The notes under the pieces: generated by a model | Databases searched by the model: none | Told to the model about the DNA's origin: nothing | What the model saw: only the letters and a program-made list of their open reading frames with translations | Origin: Lachnoclostridium sp. An76 | GTDB lineage: Bacteria > Bacillota > Clostridia > Lachnospirales > Lachnospiraceae | DNA length: 64,000 bases | NCBI RefSeq assembly: GCF_002161355.1 | Contig: NZ_NFHL01000003.1 | Coordinates: 62,001-126,000 of the forward strand | Direction: 5' to 3' | Made by a program: the position numbers and the translations under genes | Shown here: positions 8,534 to 17,205 of the stretch, one piece after another | How positions within the stretch are numbered: the first letter of the stretch is position 1 | Layout: each line of letters begins with the position of its first letter

Positions 8534-9874
8534 TTACGAATGGCTCTCCTCCCACAGTTTCTCTGCCGTAGGTTTCCAGTTCTCTGCATATGGCTCGCAC
8601 CGGTCGCAGAGGTCGTCCACGCTCTCCGGGTCCTGATAATCCGTGTTCACAGCGCCGGTCTCTTTCACCAGCTCCCTCAGGCGCTCCGGGTTCTCGAGCA
8701 TCGGGCATGGCCTCAGATGATTTCCGTTGAACGGCTGATTGTCATGATATTCCTGGAAGATCGGGCTCCTCAGCGCATCGAGCAGGGACACGTCATGGAT
8801 ATTCACATTGGAATAATGGATGAACACGCAGGGCTCCACATCTCCTTTGGCATTGATGTGCAGGTATCTCCTGCCCCCGGCGATACAGCCGCCCACATAC
8901 TCTCCGTCATTCTGGAAATCCATGCCGAAGATCGGCTTTGTCTCCCGGAAATGCCGGATCCTGTGGTACATCTCTTCCCTCTGCTCCGGCGTCGGGAGCA
9001 GGTCCGTCACAGCACCGTGCCCTACCGGCATGTAGTGGAAATACCACACGAACAACGCGCCGCTCTCGATCATCATGTCATAAAACGCCTCGCTGCTCAC
9101 ATCTTCAAAGTTCTGGCTCGTATAGCAGACCGAGATGCCGAACGGCAGCCTGTGCTCCTTCATCAGCTCCATGGCATGGCGCACTTTGTGGTACACGCCA
9201 TCTCCCCGGCGCCCGTCGTTTGCCTTCTTGAATCCTTCCAGGCTGATCGCGGGGACAAAGTTCTTTACCCGCAGCATTTCCTGACAGAACTCCTCATCGA
9301 TCAGCGTCCCGTTCGTAAATGCCAGGAACTCGCAGTCCGGATGCATCTCGCAGATCTTGAAGATATCCTTCCTGCGCACCGTTGGCTCCCCGCCGGTGTA
9401 GATATACATATAGGTTCCCAGCTCCTTGCCCTGGCGCACGATGGAGTCGATATCCTCCAGGCTCAAATTAAACTGATGCCCGTACTCCGCAGCCCAGCAC
9501 CCCGTACAGTTCAGGTTGCACGCTGTGGTGGGATCCAGAAGGATCGCCCAGGGGATATTACAGTTGTATTTTTTCGAAAGTTCCTCCTGTGTCGCGCTGC
9601 CTTTCAGGCTGGCATTGGTGATGAAATTCTGGAAGAACGCCCTGCGCACGCCCGGATCCAGCTCATACAGCCTTAAGATCAGCTGATACCAGTTATTTTT
9701 CTCCGTGATCGCTTTCCTGATCGCGTTCCTCTGCCCGGTGTACCAGTCCTTCGGCATGAGCCGGTCCACAAAGCTCATCAGCTTCGGGATATTTTCTTCC
9801 GGATTTCCCTCCAGATATTTGAGCGCCTGATTTACGGTAAACTCCTGCATTGTCTCTCTGATCGTCTTTCCCAT
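8534..9874 (-). CDS. Radical SAM protein with SPASM-like C-terminus
   Basis: The 446-residue protein has an N-terminal helical extension of ~110 residues. The radical SAM cluster motif CNLNCTGC (C-x3-C-x2-C) follows in TTACNLNCTGCWAAEYG. The barrel shows YTGGEP (SAM-binding GGE) and a later conserved SLEGF. A cysteine-bearing C-terminal third (GGCIAGG, DVEPCVF, RPCPMLENP, LCDRCEPY) resembles an auxiliary cluster region. Radical SAM enzymes cleave S-adenosylmethionine to start radical chemistry; the substrate here is unknown. No peptide precursor or partner gene is adjacent, which argues against a RiPP maturase. The start has AAAGGCGG upstream. Confidence 0.85.
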   Translation of the reverse strand: MGKTIRETMQEFTVNQALKYLEGNPEENIPKLMSFVDRLMPKDWYTGQRNAIRKAITEKNNWYQLILRLYELDPGVRRAFFQNFITNASLKGSATQEELSKKYNCNIPWAILLDPTTACNLNCTGCWAAEYGHQFNLSLEDIDSIVRQGKELGTYMYIYTGGEPTVRRKDIFKICEMHPDCEFLAFTNGTLIDEEFCQEMLRVKNFVPAISLEGFKKANDGRRGDGVYHKVRHAMELMKEHRLPFGISVCYTSQNFEDVSSEAFYDMMIESGALFVWYFHYMPVGHGAVTDLLPTPEQREEMYHRIRHFRETKPIFGMDFQNDGEYVGGCIAGGRRYLHINAKGDVEPCVFIHYSNVNIHDVSLLDALRSPIFQEYHDNQPFNGNHLRPCPMLENPERLRELVKETGAVNTDYQDPESVDDLCDRCEPYAENWKPTAEKLWEESHS

Positions 9875-9916
9875 TTGTAATTCCGCCTTTCTTTTTCTTC
9901 TGTACTATATCTATGT

Positions 9917-10321
9917 TTATGCAGCCAGGATCTTCATGAATTCTTCCCCTGTGATCGTCTCCTTCTCATAGAGGTAGGCTGCAAGCTCATCCAGTTTTTC
10001 CCTGTTCTCCGCCAGAATCTGATCTGCTTTCTCATGCTGTCTCTTCACAAGTTCCACTACCTGGCGGTCGATCTCCGCCTGCGTCTCCGCAGAGCAGCTC
10101 AGGGAAGTATCCCCGCCCAGATACTGGTTCGTCACGGTCTCCATTGCCACCATATCAAAATCTTTACTCATGCCGTAGCGGGTGATCATCGCCCGCGCCA
10201 GCTTTGTGGCCTGCTCGATATCATTGGACGCTCCGGTGGATGCCGAGTGGAACACGAGCTCCTCCGCCGCCCTTCCGCCGGTCAGCGTTGCGATCTTGTT
10301 CTCCAGCTCTTCCTGGCTCAT
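9917..10321 (-). CDS. FtsH C-terminal fragment (M41 domain without HEXXH)
   Basis: The 134 residues align with the last part of FtsH: LTGGRAAEELVF, then STGASNDIEQATKLARAMITRYGMS, then a helical tail. The AAA+ domain and the HEXXH zinc motif are absent, while the third zinc-ligand aspartate is kept (Asp34 in GASND). The frame is intact, has its own ATG, and overlaps the stop of the upstream gene by ATGA at 10319-10323, which indicates translational coupling. It therefore looks like a maintained short gene and not random debris. It cannot be a protease by itself. It might act as a dominant partner of a full-length FtsH, or be a decaying remnant. Confidence 0.7.
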   Translation of the reverse strand: MSQEELENKIATLTGGRAAEELVFHSASTGASNDIEQATKLARAMITRYGMSKDFDMVAMETVTNQYLGGDTSLSCSAETQAEIDRQVVELVKRQHEKADQILAENREKLDELAAYLYEKETITGEEFMKILAA

Positions 10322-10797
10322 CAGATAATGATTGCCTTCCTTTCTTCTGTATCCTGTCTGTTTCCCGCGCTTTCTTCCGCACCGCCCCGGTGCTCAAGGG
10401 CGCTCAGCGCCGCGATCAGCGCCTGCTGTACGGAGAGTGTGGCAAAATCCATGGCAAACTCTGCGTACAGAAGCTCTGCCTCCTGCCGGTCCTCCCCCGG
10501 GCTGCTCGCCTCTGAGTGGACATCCCTGCTCAGCTCGCTGCCCATCAGTCCTTCTGTCCGTTTCCTGTAATCGAGCTGGGCTGTGCTCAGGCTCTTCACT
10601 GCCGGAGAACGGCAGGACCTCACCTTTTCTTCCAGGAGCATTGTATTTTCTTTATATTCATCCTCAGCTCTTTTCAGCGCCGAGCGGATCTTTTCCCTTC
10701 CGCCCTGCTCGCAGGCCCGGATCCTGCACTGCAGTTTCCCGTACTGCTCTTCCATCTCATATAATTTCACGGCAAATATACTGTCATCGATCTTCAT
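10321..10797 (-). CDS. Coiled-coil hypothetical protein coupled to the FtsH fragment
   Basis: Starting at the ATG at 10797 (MKIDDSIFAVKLYEMEEQYG), the product has 158 residues. An in-frame ATG at 10827 is possible, but GGAGGATG before 10797 fits better. Residues ~10-75 are rich in Glu, Lys and Arg with heptad-like spacing, predicting a coiled coil. The tail is polar and probably disordered. No signal, membrane segment or catalytic motif is visible. Its stop codon overlaps the start of the FtsH fragment, so the two proteins are probably made in a fixed ratio and may act together. I do not recognise a family. Confidence 0.6.
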   Translation of the reverse strand: MKIDDSIFAVKLYEMEEQYGKLQCRIRACEQGGREKIRSALKRAEDEYKENTMLLEEKVRSCRSPAVKSLSTAQLDYRKRTEGLMGSELSRDVHSEASSPGEDRQEAELLYAEFAMDFATLSVQQALIAALSALEHRGGAEESAGNRQDTEERKAIII

Positions 10798-11076
10798 GAA
10801 AAGACATCCTCCTTCCCGTGCTGTCATATCCTACATTTCTTATATAGCAAAATCCTCTCCTGACCGCGACTTTCAATTTTTCAAATGTGTATTTACAGAT
10901 TTGGGATTTTGTAAAGATTTTTGACAGATCTGCGTTTTTGTAAAGACAGGAAACGGGAATTATAAGTGGTGAAAAGCTGATCTGTCAGCTATATTGAAAC
11001 TGCGGGGAACATAAATCTCATCTTCCCCGGGAAAGCATACAGACAAAATTTCAATAATATAAAGAAGCGGTGACCT

Positions 11077-11667
11077 ATGAGATGGTTTGATTCAGATTTT
11101 GATTACGTACAGGAGCTTATCGACACATGGAATAACAGAAGGAAACGGGTCAGGACAGCTTATTTTATCCTGGCGGCGCTGCTGGTCCTGGCAGGCATCC
11201 TGACCGCGGTATTCCCGGTCAGTATCTTCGCTGTGATCCAATATCTCACGGCAGCGGCTATGATCGTGATCGGCATTTACCACTTTATCGCCTACTCGTC
11301 CATGACCTATTATTTTAAAGACGGGATGCTGATCATGTCCGGGATCCTGAATATCCTGATCGGCGTCATGCTGTTCTTTATGCCGGTCGCGCTGACAGTA
11401 CAGGTAGTCACATTTATGCTCGCCTTCCTGCTGATCTTCAGCGGAGCGCAGAAGATTTCCTTTGCATCCAGGCTGAAATACTTCCGGATCCCGCACACCG
11501 GGTCCCTGACTTTCAGCGGAGTGCTCAACATCATCCTCGCTGTGATCTTTCTGCTGCTGCCCTTTATGTCAGCTCTGGCGCTCAACTATATCCTGGCAGC
11601 CTATCTGATCATCACAGGCGCCGCGCTGTTCGTCGAGGCGCTGGGGATGCATAAACTGAGCATGTAA
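11077..11667 (+). CDS. DUF308 (HdeD-like) membrane protein
   Basis: The 196-residue protein has six hydrophobic segments in three similar pairs, each with the GI-h-x-h-P-like pattern typical of DUF308/HdeD (LVLAGILTAVFP, LIGVMLFFMP, ILAVIFLLLP). A ~28-residue cytoplasmic N-terminus precedes the first helix. HdeD in enterobacteria is linked to acid resistance, but most DUF308 proteins have no known role. The gene stands alone between divergent and convergent neighbours. The SD (AAGCGGTGA) is weak. Confidence 0.8.
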   Translation: MRWFDSDFDYVQELIDTWNNRRKRVRTAYFILAALLVLAGILTAVFPVSIFAVIQYLTAAAMIVIGIYHFIAYSSMTYYFKDGMLIMSGILNILIGVMLFFMPVALTVQVVTFMLAFLLIFSGAQKISFASRLKYFRIPHTGSLTFSGVLNIILAVIFLLLPFMSALALNYILAAYLIITGAALFVEALGMHKLSM

Positions 11668-11710
11668 CGCAGTCAGGACGCTGCCCTGCAAATATCGGGA
11701 TAACAGAAAA

Positions 11711-11745
11711 GACGGAGCTGGCGAATAACATCAACCAGCTCCGTC
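11711..11745. terminator. Hairpin downstream of the DUF308 gene
   Basis: GACGGAGCTGG pairs perfectly with CCAGCTCCGTC around a 13-base loop. On the minus strand it is followed by CTTTTCT. It probably serves the DUF308 gene, the converging TetR transcript, or both. Confidence 0.6.
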
Positions 11746-11796
11746 TCGGAACAGATCATAATTATTTTAACTCAGGAGTTCTCCTGATCGATTTAA

Positions 11797-11997
11797 AGCG
11801 CGGAAGAAACGAAATTCATTCCGAAGAAATGTTCAGGTGTCTGCGACATGGACTGGGTCATGAAGAATACTTCCATCCTCCATTTCTGCGGCAGGTCCAA
11901 GCCCTGGCAGAAAGGATATATCCGCCGGTTCGGCATTTTGTATAAGCACTACGAGGCGATAACCGAGCGGATTGCAGAAGCCTGCAGGCGCAGTTAA
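11797..11997 (+). pseudogene. Glycosyltransferase family 8 C-terminal remnant
   Basis: An open stretch of 66 codons ends at TAA 11995-11997. Its translation contains SILHFCGRSKPWQKGY, followed by a basic helix. H-h-x-G-x-x-KPW is the conserved C-terminal motif of GT8 enzymes. Stops at 11785 and 11794 close the frame upstream, and no catalytic DxD region exists, so only the tail of a former gene remains. Its stop overlaps the stop of the TetR gene on the other strand. Confidence 0.55.
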
Positions 11998-12530
11998 TCG
12001 CCGGGGAACATTTTCCCCATGATGATCCTCTCGATCTGCCGCAGCAGCTTCTCCTCGTTCAGCTGTCTGTCGTCTATATGCTGGAAAAGGACGCCCACCA
12101 TGCCGCAGGCATAGAACCGCAGCATGACCTGCACATCCTCATAGCTGAGCCTCAGATCCGATATCTTGCCCTGCGCCACTTTTTCCAGATATATCTGCAC
12201 CGCGTCCACCATCATGCCCTCGATCTGGAACCACTTCTTCGAGTCCACCAGCCTTTTCAGTTTCCTGTGGTGCAGTCTCACAAAGGACAGATACTCTTTG
12301 AGCGCCCCGATCCTGTCCTGGGACTCCAGGCTGCGCTGCACAAGGATCTGGGTCGAGCGCTTAAAGGTCCATTCCAAAACGTCCATAATATCATGGAAAT
12401 GATAGTAAAACGTCTGCCTGGAAATCTGGCATTCCTCGATCAGCTGCGTCACAGTGATCTTGTCGATATCTTCCTTCTCGAGAAGTTCGGAAAAGGTGTC
12501 TGCAATCTGTGTCTTCATGTCTTCTCTCAT
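11994..12530 (-). CDS. TetR/AcrR-family transcriptional regulator
   Basis: The 178-residue protein starts with a TetR helix-turn-helix (ADTFSELLEKEDIDKITVTQLIEECQIS... ending TFYYHFHDIMDVLEW). The C-terminal ~120 residues form an all-helical ligand and dimer domain of the DhaS-like type with a C-terminal TetR_C_33-like region. It lies 17 bases after the patatin/carbamoyltransferase fusion in the same direction with a GGAG SD, so it is likely co-transcribed and could autoregulate that unit. The inducer is unknown. Confidence 0.85.
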   Translation of the reverse strand: MREDMKTQIADTFSELLEKEDIDKITVTQLIEECQISRQTFYYHFHDIMDVLEWTFKRSTQILVQRSLESQDRIGALKEYLSFVRLHHRKLKRLVDSKKWFQIEGMMVDAVQIYLEKVAQGKISDLRLSYEDVQVMLRFYACGMVGVLFQHIDDRQLNEEKLLRQIERIIMGKMFPGD

Positions 12531-12546
12531 ATATTACTGCTCCATT

Positions 12547-14658
12547 TTAAGCCTGCTCCATCCCCAGGGTCGCCATCATGACCGCCTTGATCGTATGCAT
12601 CCGATTCTCCGCCTCGTCAAACACTTTTGACTGCGCAGACTCGAACACTTCGTCCGTCACTTCCATATCTTCAATTCCGAAGCGCTCGCCCATCTCTTTC
12701 CCGATCTTTGTCTTCAGGTCATGGAACGCCGGCAGGCAGTGCAGGAAGATGGCGTCTTTGTTCGCGTTTGCCATCACGTCCTTTGTCACCTTATAGGGGG
12801 ACAGCTCTTTGATCCTCTTCTCCCAGACTTCGTCCGGCTCGCCCATGGACACCCATACATCCGTGTAGATCACATCCGCGTTCTTTGTCCCCGCCTTTAC
12901 GTCCGAAGTAAGCGTGATCGTCGCCCCGGACTCCTTTGCATATTCCTCACACTGAGCCACAAGCTCTGCATTCGGGAAATACTCCTCTGTGGTGCACGCA
13001 ACGAAATGAAGCCCCAGCTTGGAGCACGCGATCATCAGGGAATTACCCATATTGTAACGGGCGTCTCCCATGTAGACCAGCTTCAGCCCTTTGAGCTTAC
13101 CGAAATTCTCCCGGATCGTCAGCATGTCCGCCAGCATCTGTGTGGGATGGTACTCATTGGTCAGCCCGTTCCATACCGGCACCCCTGCATACTTTGCCAA
13201 CTCCTCTACAATTTCCTGTCCGAAGCCGCGGTACTCGATGCCATCATACATCCTGCCCAGCACTCTCGCCGTGTCCTCGATGCTCTCCTTCTTTCCCATC
13301 TGGGAACCCGTCGGACCGAGGTAGGTGGTTCCCATCCCCATATCATGGGCCGCCACCTCAAAGGAGCAGCGGGTGCGGGTGCTGTCTTTTTCAAAGATCA
13401 GCGCTACATTCTTCCCGCGCCAGTGGTCCACCGGGACGCCCTGTTTCTTTTTCTCCTTCACATCCGCTGCAAGGTCGATCAGGTATGTGATCTCCTCCGG
13501 TGTAAAATCCTTCAGTGTCAGAAAGTTTCTTCCTTTTAAATCCATGATCCTATCCCTCTCTATCTTTATAAATTGATCTGTGAAATCCGGCAGCTCTGCC
13601 ATTGTCTCAAAGTCTGCCAGACGTTCATAACGTTCCCTGACTTCCCGCCTCAGCTCATCCACGGTATAGATGCAGTATTTCGGCACGCGCATGATCTTTG
13701 CAGACGCCTCAAGCATCCCCATGTACAGCTCTTTGTCCGTGGCTGAGACCGGAAGCTTCAGCACAATGGCAAGGGCTCGCTTCTCCATCCCGGTCAGGTC
13801 CCTCATCCTGCGCTCATACCAGCTCTCCGTATGTTCCTGGTCAATGTAGTAAATGATCCCTTCCAGCCCGTACAGCATCCGCTTCGCGTCATAATACCCG
13901 ATCTTCAGGTTCTGCCGGCTGCGTTCCCGGTCAAACTCAATAATGCTCCCCAGCCTGACCCGGGGACCGATCTGGTATATCTCTCCGTCCTCAGGCAGCT
14001 TCACTCCCGGCTCCCGCCCCGGTCCGTAGATGCGGATCTCGATCAGGTCTGTATACCCTCTCTCAGCAAGGACATCCGCAGGCACATTGTCGACAAAACC
14101 GCCGTCAATATACCGCCTGCCGTCCTCCATGGGTTCATTCCTGAACCCGGGCAGGTAAGCGCTCGCCAGCAGGAAATCCTCGAGCTTCCCTTCCGGGATA
14201 TCGGAGATGCTCAGCTTCAGTTCCTTAAAGTCCGTCAGGGAAAATGTAACGATACAGAATTCTTTCCCGCAGCTCCGGATCCTGTCCTCATCCACGTTTT
14301 CGCGGATCAGCCTGCGGAGCGGCCCCACGTCCACGCCCCCTTCCCGCAGGATCCGCCTCAGCTCGCTCAGGATATCTCCCAGCTTCTGCTCTCCCTGGAA
14401 AAACTGCCTCATCCATTCGTCATCCACTGACATCACGCGGGAGAACTCCATCTCGCTCCAGATCTTCTCCGCCTTCTCCAGATCGTCCATGCAGATCAGC
14501 GCACCGTTCAGCGCCCCTACAGAAGTCCCTGCCACTGCGGCGATCTTCACCCCGGCCTCCTTAAGCGCCTTCCACGCGCCGATCTGGTAAGCGCCCCTGG
14601 CGCCTCCGCCGTCCAGGACAAGCCCGTATTCTTTTGTCAGGTCAAGTAATGGTCTCAT
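12547..14658 (-). CDS. Patatin-like phospholipase fused to ornithine carbamoyltransferase
   Basis: One uninterrupted 703-codon frame holds two enzymes. Residues ~8-300 are a patatin-like acyl hydrolase with oxyanion motif GGGARG (17-22), nucleophile GTSVG (Ser46) and dyad DGG (Asp185). Residues 372-703 are a complete 332-residue ornithine carbamoyltransferase with STRTRC (carbamoyl phosphate), HPTQ and HCLP (about residue 640). The carbamoyltransferase part begins at its natural Met (ATG at 13545), and GAGAGGGA, a good SD, lies just upstream but inside the patatin frame. The patatin gene therefore seems to have lost its stop and reads through the argF/arcB ribosome site. Separate internal initiation of the carbamoyltransferase is likely. 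No other arginine gene is adjacent. Confidence 0.85.
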   Translation of the reverse strand: MRPLLDLTKEYGLVLDGGGARGAYQIGAWKALKEAGVKIAAVAGTSVGALNGALICMDDLEKAEKIWSEMEFSRVMSVDDEWMRQFFQGEQKLGDILSELRRILREGGVDVGPLRRLIRENVDEDRIRSCGKEFCIVTFSLTDFKELKLSISDIPEGKLEDFLLASAYLPGFRNEPMEDGRRYIDGGFVDNVPADVLAERGYTDLIEIRIYGPGREPGVKLPEDGEIYQIGPRVRLGSIIEFDRERSRQNLKIGYYDAKRMLYGLEGIIYYIDQEHTESWYERRMRDLTGMEKRALAIVLKLPVSATDKELYMGMLEASAKIMRVPKYCIYTVDELRREVRERYERLADFETMAELPDFTDQFIKIERDRIMDLKGRNFLTLKDFTPEEITYLIDLAADVKEKKKQGVPVDHWRGKNVALIFEKDSTRTRCSFEVAAHDMGMGTTYLGPTGSQMGKKESIEDTARVLGRMYDGIEYRGFGQEIVEELAKYAGVPVWNGLTNEYHPTQMLADMLTIRENFGKLKGLKLVYMGDARYNMGNSLMIACSKLGLHFVACTTEEYFPNAELVAQCEEYAKESGATITLTSDVKAGTKNADVIYTDVWVSMGEPDEVWEKRIKELSPYKVTKDVMANANKDAIFLHCLPAFHDLKTKIGKEMGERFGIEDMEVTDEVFESAQSKVFDEAENRMHTIKAVMMATLGMEQA
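13527..13565 (-). promoter_or_regulatory. Internal ribosome binding site for the carbamoyltransferase domain
   Basis: On the minus strand GAGAGGGATAGGATC precedes ATG at 13545, with spacing of about seven bases. It lies inside the longer frame and would give a normal-length 332-residue ornithine carbamoyltransferase. Confidence 0.5.
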
Positions 14659-14751
14659 ATCGTTCCCGCCTGCTCTGAGAATATTTGTCAGTATACATCT
14701 TTATGCATAAAAATTCAAGTATTTTGCATAAATTTACATTTCATTAAGTAT

Positions 14752-14875
14752 CAGTTAAGCCATCAGGCTGCGCGGGAGAGGAAATCATGCTCGCATGATT
14801 TTTCGAGCGGGCAGTCCAATGAGCTGAGGCCCGTTTATGAAGAAAACAGCGGCGGCCGCCGCAGTAAGCACAGCG
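14752..14875. repeat. TAACAGTT-family MITE-like repeat, partial copy 1
   Basis: The left terminus CAGTTAAGCCATCAGGCTGCGCG and the internal GTTTATGAAGAAAACAGCGG followed by CGGCCGCCGCAGTAAG match the element at 47208-47313 at ~85-90%. An extra segment containing an AATCATGCTCGCATGATT palindrome is inserted, and the right terminus is missing. Confidence 0.65.
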
Positions 14876-14890
14876 CGCATCACCAGAGAA

Positions 14891-15646
14891 TTATACCACT
14901 TCCGGGCACGGACAGACAAGAAGCCGTTCTGTCAGCTTCTCTCTGTTATTTATAAACATCTCTGTCACCTGATAGCTCTCAGTCTCTTCATATCTGCACG
15001 GGCGGACTTCTCCTTCATCAAAAGAAAGGATTTCCGCCCCCGGGATCCCCAGCAGGATCGGCGAGTGCGTCGCGATGATAAACTGCGATCCCGCTTCCGC
15101 CATCTTTGCGATCCGGATAAACAATGTCAGCTGACGCTGCGGGGACAGCGCTGCCTCAGGCTCATCCATCAGATAAATCCCCCTGCCGGAAAACGACTGG
15201 AAGAACGCCAGGAAACTCTCTCCGTGAGACTGACGATGGAGCGTTCTTCCCCCGTACATCACGGGCGCTGATGAAAGATCCCTGTAATCCTCTGCTTTGG
15301 TCGCTACGTTAAAAAAGCTTTCCGCCCGGAAGAAATAACTGCTCTCCGGCCGCAGAAATCCTTTCGTGATCTTTACTGCCTTCCCCAGTTCCGAGACATC
15401 ATCATATGTACTGAACCGGTAATTGAGCGTCCCGCCCTCCGGATTAAATCCATACGCCACTGCTGCCGCCTCCAGCAGAGTGGATTTCCCGGTTCCGTTT
15501 TCTCCTACAAAAAAGGTAATGTTTTTTGTAAGATCCAGCTCCGTCAGGTTCGCGACCGCCGGGATCTTCCTCAGATAAGAATACTCCCCGATCTCAGACC
15601 ATTCAATCCGTAAATTCCGGATAAAAAGATTAAAAAGTCCACTCAT
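14891..15646 (-). CDS. AAA-type ATP-binding protein (AAA_15/21, RecF-like)
   Basis: The 251-residue protein has Walker A GENGTGKST (about residue 49), a short coiled insert, a Walker B YLMDEPEAAL and a terminal THSP histidine switch. This is the compact OLD/RecF-like ABC-ATPase fold, without a TOPRIM nuclease domain. Proteins of this size are widespread and annotated only as AAA family ATPase. The signature helix is represented by SHGESFLAFF. It is the last gene of a four-gene minus-strand cluster led by the TrmH-like methyltransferase, with AGGAGG before the start. A repeat-element fragment borders its 3' end. Its target is unknown. Confidence 0.8.
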   Translation of the reverse strand: MSGLFNLFIRNLRIEWSEIGEYSYLRKIPAVANLTELDLTKNITFFVGENGTGKSTLLEAAAVAYGFNPEGGTLNYRFSTYDDVSELGKAVKITKGFLRPESSYFFRAESFFNVATKAEDYRDLSSAPVMYGGRTLHRQSHGESFLAFFQSFSGRGIYLMDEPEAALSPQRQLTLFIRIAKMAEAGSQFIIATHSPILLGIPGAEILSFDEGEVRPCRYEETESYQVTEMFINNREKLTERLLVCPCPEVV

Positions 15647-15678
15647 TGCGCCTCCTGTATCCGCTTATGGATCCGTAT

Positions 15679-15900
15679 CTAATATATTTTTTCTATGTCT
15701 CCCGTGATCCCGTACCGCTCCCGGAATTCCTCCAGATCAGCGGAACTGCGGATCAGCATGACCTCTTCAAATCTACCGTCCGAAAGATCCTTAAATCCTG
15801 CCACCTGTTCTCCTGTGCAGATACTGCAGCGGATGGCCGGGACATGGACATTGGGGTCGTAATACATTGAAATTGAGGATTTCTTTTTTCTGTGGAACAT
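15679..15900 (-). CDS. Small conserved protein with a CxxC motif
   Basis: The 73-residue protein has a basic N-terminus (MFHRKKKSS), a CSIC pair at about residue 25 and an acidic C-terminal half ending GITGDIEKIY. I recall similar short proteins in Lachnospiraceae without assigned function. It sits between the DUF6472-type gene and the ATPase gene on the same strand with an AGGAGGTTCG-type SD before the ATG. One CxxC pair alone cannot form a metal site without a partner. Confidence 0.55.
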   Translation of the reverse strand: MFHRKKKSSISMYYDPNVHVPAIRCSICTGEQVAGFKDLSDGRFEEVMLIRSSADLEEFRERYGITGDIEKIY

Positions 15901-15936
15901 TGCGAACCTCCTGTGTGGGGAAATACTATTTTACCA

Positions 15937-16125
15937 TTACATCTGCTTCCTGACCACTGCATACTCATCCCCGTTCCGATAATACGGGCACTGATAATAC
16001 CGGTCTGACATGATCCGCACATAATCGTCTTCATCCATATTCATATCGCACAGATATGCCCCATACTCCTCATCATATACATAGAAAGCGCACGACTCAC
16101 AGCTTCCTCTCTCTTTTCGTTTCAT
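15937..16125 (-). CDS. DUF6472-type small cysteine protein
   Basis: The 62-residue protein starts MKRKERGSCESCAFYVYDEEYGAY and carries four cysteines (CESC, then single cysteines at CDM and QCPYY). The spacing suits one zinc site. The closing segment YYRNGDEYAVVRKQM matches my memory of the conserved DUF6472 family in Lachnospiraceae. The ATG lies three bases after the stop of the TrmH-like gene, so it is co-translated or coupled. Function unknown. Confidence 0.65.
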   Translation of the reverse strand: MKRKERGSCESCAFYVYDEEYGAYLCDMNMDEDDYVRIMSDRYYQCPYYRNGDEYAVVRKQM

Positions 16126-16128
16126 CGC

Positions 16129-16932
16129 TTACTGCCTCCTCTGCCTGCCAGCCTCAAACATAAGTACCGCCGCAGCCACCGCGGCATTCAGTGATTCCGC
16201 CCGTCCCTGCATGGGGATGCGCACCCGGCAGTCCGCACACTCTGCCACCTCATCCCTCAGGCCGTTCCCTTCATTTCCTATAAGAAATGCGGTCCCGCGG
16301 GAATAGTCTTCCCGGTCATAGGCATTCTTCCCTTCCAGGTGGGCGGCAAACACACGGATCCCCTCCGCTTTCAGTTCGCCGATCGCACCCGGCAGGTCGT
16401 CAACATACAGGAACGGCAGCCGGAACACTGCCCCCATGGTAGAGCGGATCACCTTCGGATTATAGATATCCACGCAGTCCCGGCTCAAAAGGATGCCTGT
16501 CGCCCCCGCTGCTTCCGCGGTCCGGAAGATCGTGCCCAGATTGCCCGGATCCTGGAGCTGGTCAAGGACGATCACAAGAGGATCCCCCTGCTGCCTGCCT
16601 GTGATATCCTCAAGTCCGTATTCTCTTCTTTTCACGACCGCCAGGATCCCCTGGGGAGTCTTTGTATCCGATACATGGGCGAATACATGGTCCGCCAGGA
16701 TCTCTGTCCTGCATATTCCCCCCAGCTTATGTGCTTCTTCTTTATGTTTCTCCGCGTAACTCTCCGACAGATAGATCCTGCCGATCCGTTCCTTCCAGGC
16801 AGGATCCCCGGTAAGCTCTCCCGCCATGCGCGGCCCCTCTACGATAAAAACGCCCGCCTCTTCCCGGGCGCGGCTCTTCTTCATCATCCTGATCAGTTCT
16901 TTTACCTGTGCGTTTGCTGTACTTGTGATCAT
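16129..16932 (-). CDS. TrmH/SpoU-family RNA 2'-O-methyltransferase
   Basis: The 267-residue protein has an N-terminal substrate-binding domain of the L30e type (VKELIRMMKKSRAREEAGVFIVEGPR) and a C-terminal SPOUT knot domain. The SPOUT motifs are visible: LDQLQDPGNLGTIFRTAEAAG, then FLIGNEGNGL, then IPMQGRAESLNAAVAAAV. These enzymes methylate ribose in 23S rRNA or tRNA using S-adenosylmethionine; the exact target cannot be told from sequence alone. It leads the four-gene cluster, with an AAAGGAAAA SD. The length is normal for the family. Confidence 0.9.
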   Translation of the reverse strand: MITSTANAQVKELIRMMKKSRAREEAGVFIVEGPRMAGELTGDPAWKERIGRIYLSESYAEKHKEEAHKLGGICRTEILADHVFAHVSDTKTPQGILAVVKRREYGLEDITGRQQGDPLVIVLDQLQDPGNLGTIFRTAEAAGATGILLSRDCVDIYNPKVIRSTMGAVFRLPFLYVDDLPGAIGELKAEGIRVFAAHLEGKNAYDREDYSRGTAFLIGNEGNGLRDEVAECADCRVRIPMQGRAESLNAAVAAAVLMFEAGRQRRQ

Positions 16933-17018
16933 CCTGTTTTTCCTTTCTTATCACAGCCTGCGGCTGTGTCATCTTTCTCTCAGCCAGCTATATTCTATCA
17001 TGGCGCCGGTATTTCCTC

Positions 17019-17053
17019 AATGCGGTTTTCCGAATAGCGCGGCTGAACTGTTA
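17019..17053. repeat. TAACAGTT-family repeat, right-end fragment
   Basis: The sequence from ATGCGGTTTTCCGAATAGCG to GGCTGAACTGTTAC matches the right terminus of the full element at 47208-47313. It lies in the sialidase upstream region, about 40 bp before the predicted -35. Confidence 0.55.
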
Positions 17054-17089
17054 CTTTCTCACAGAAATACCGCCGCTGATTTAGGCAAT

Positions 17090-17118
17090 TTGCGATAATG
17101 AAAATCCTTCCATATAAT
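17090..17118 (+). promoter_or_regulatory. Predicted sigma-A promoter of the sialidase gene
   Basis: TTGCGA (17090-17095) and TATAAT (17113-17118) are separated by exactly 17 bases on the plus strand. The transcript would start near 17125, leaving an ~80-base leader. Confidence 0.65.
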
Positions 17119-17152
17119 GGTAAAATATAAGATAGGCGTAAAATGCCTGTCG

Positions 17153-17182
17153 GTGAACTTTCGGTACCTGTCGGAAGTTCAC
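17153..17182 (+). promoter_or_regulatory. Leader hairpin before the sialidase ribosome site
   Basis: GTGAACTT pairs with AAGTTCAC around a 14-base loop in the 5' leader, ending ~10 bases before AAGGAGGAG. It could tune mRNA stability or translation; no riboswitch class is recognised. Confidence 0.4.
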
Positions 17183-17205
17183 ATAAAAAACAAGGAGGAG
17201 AAAGA

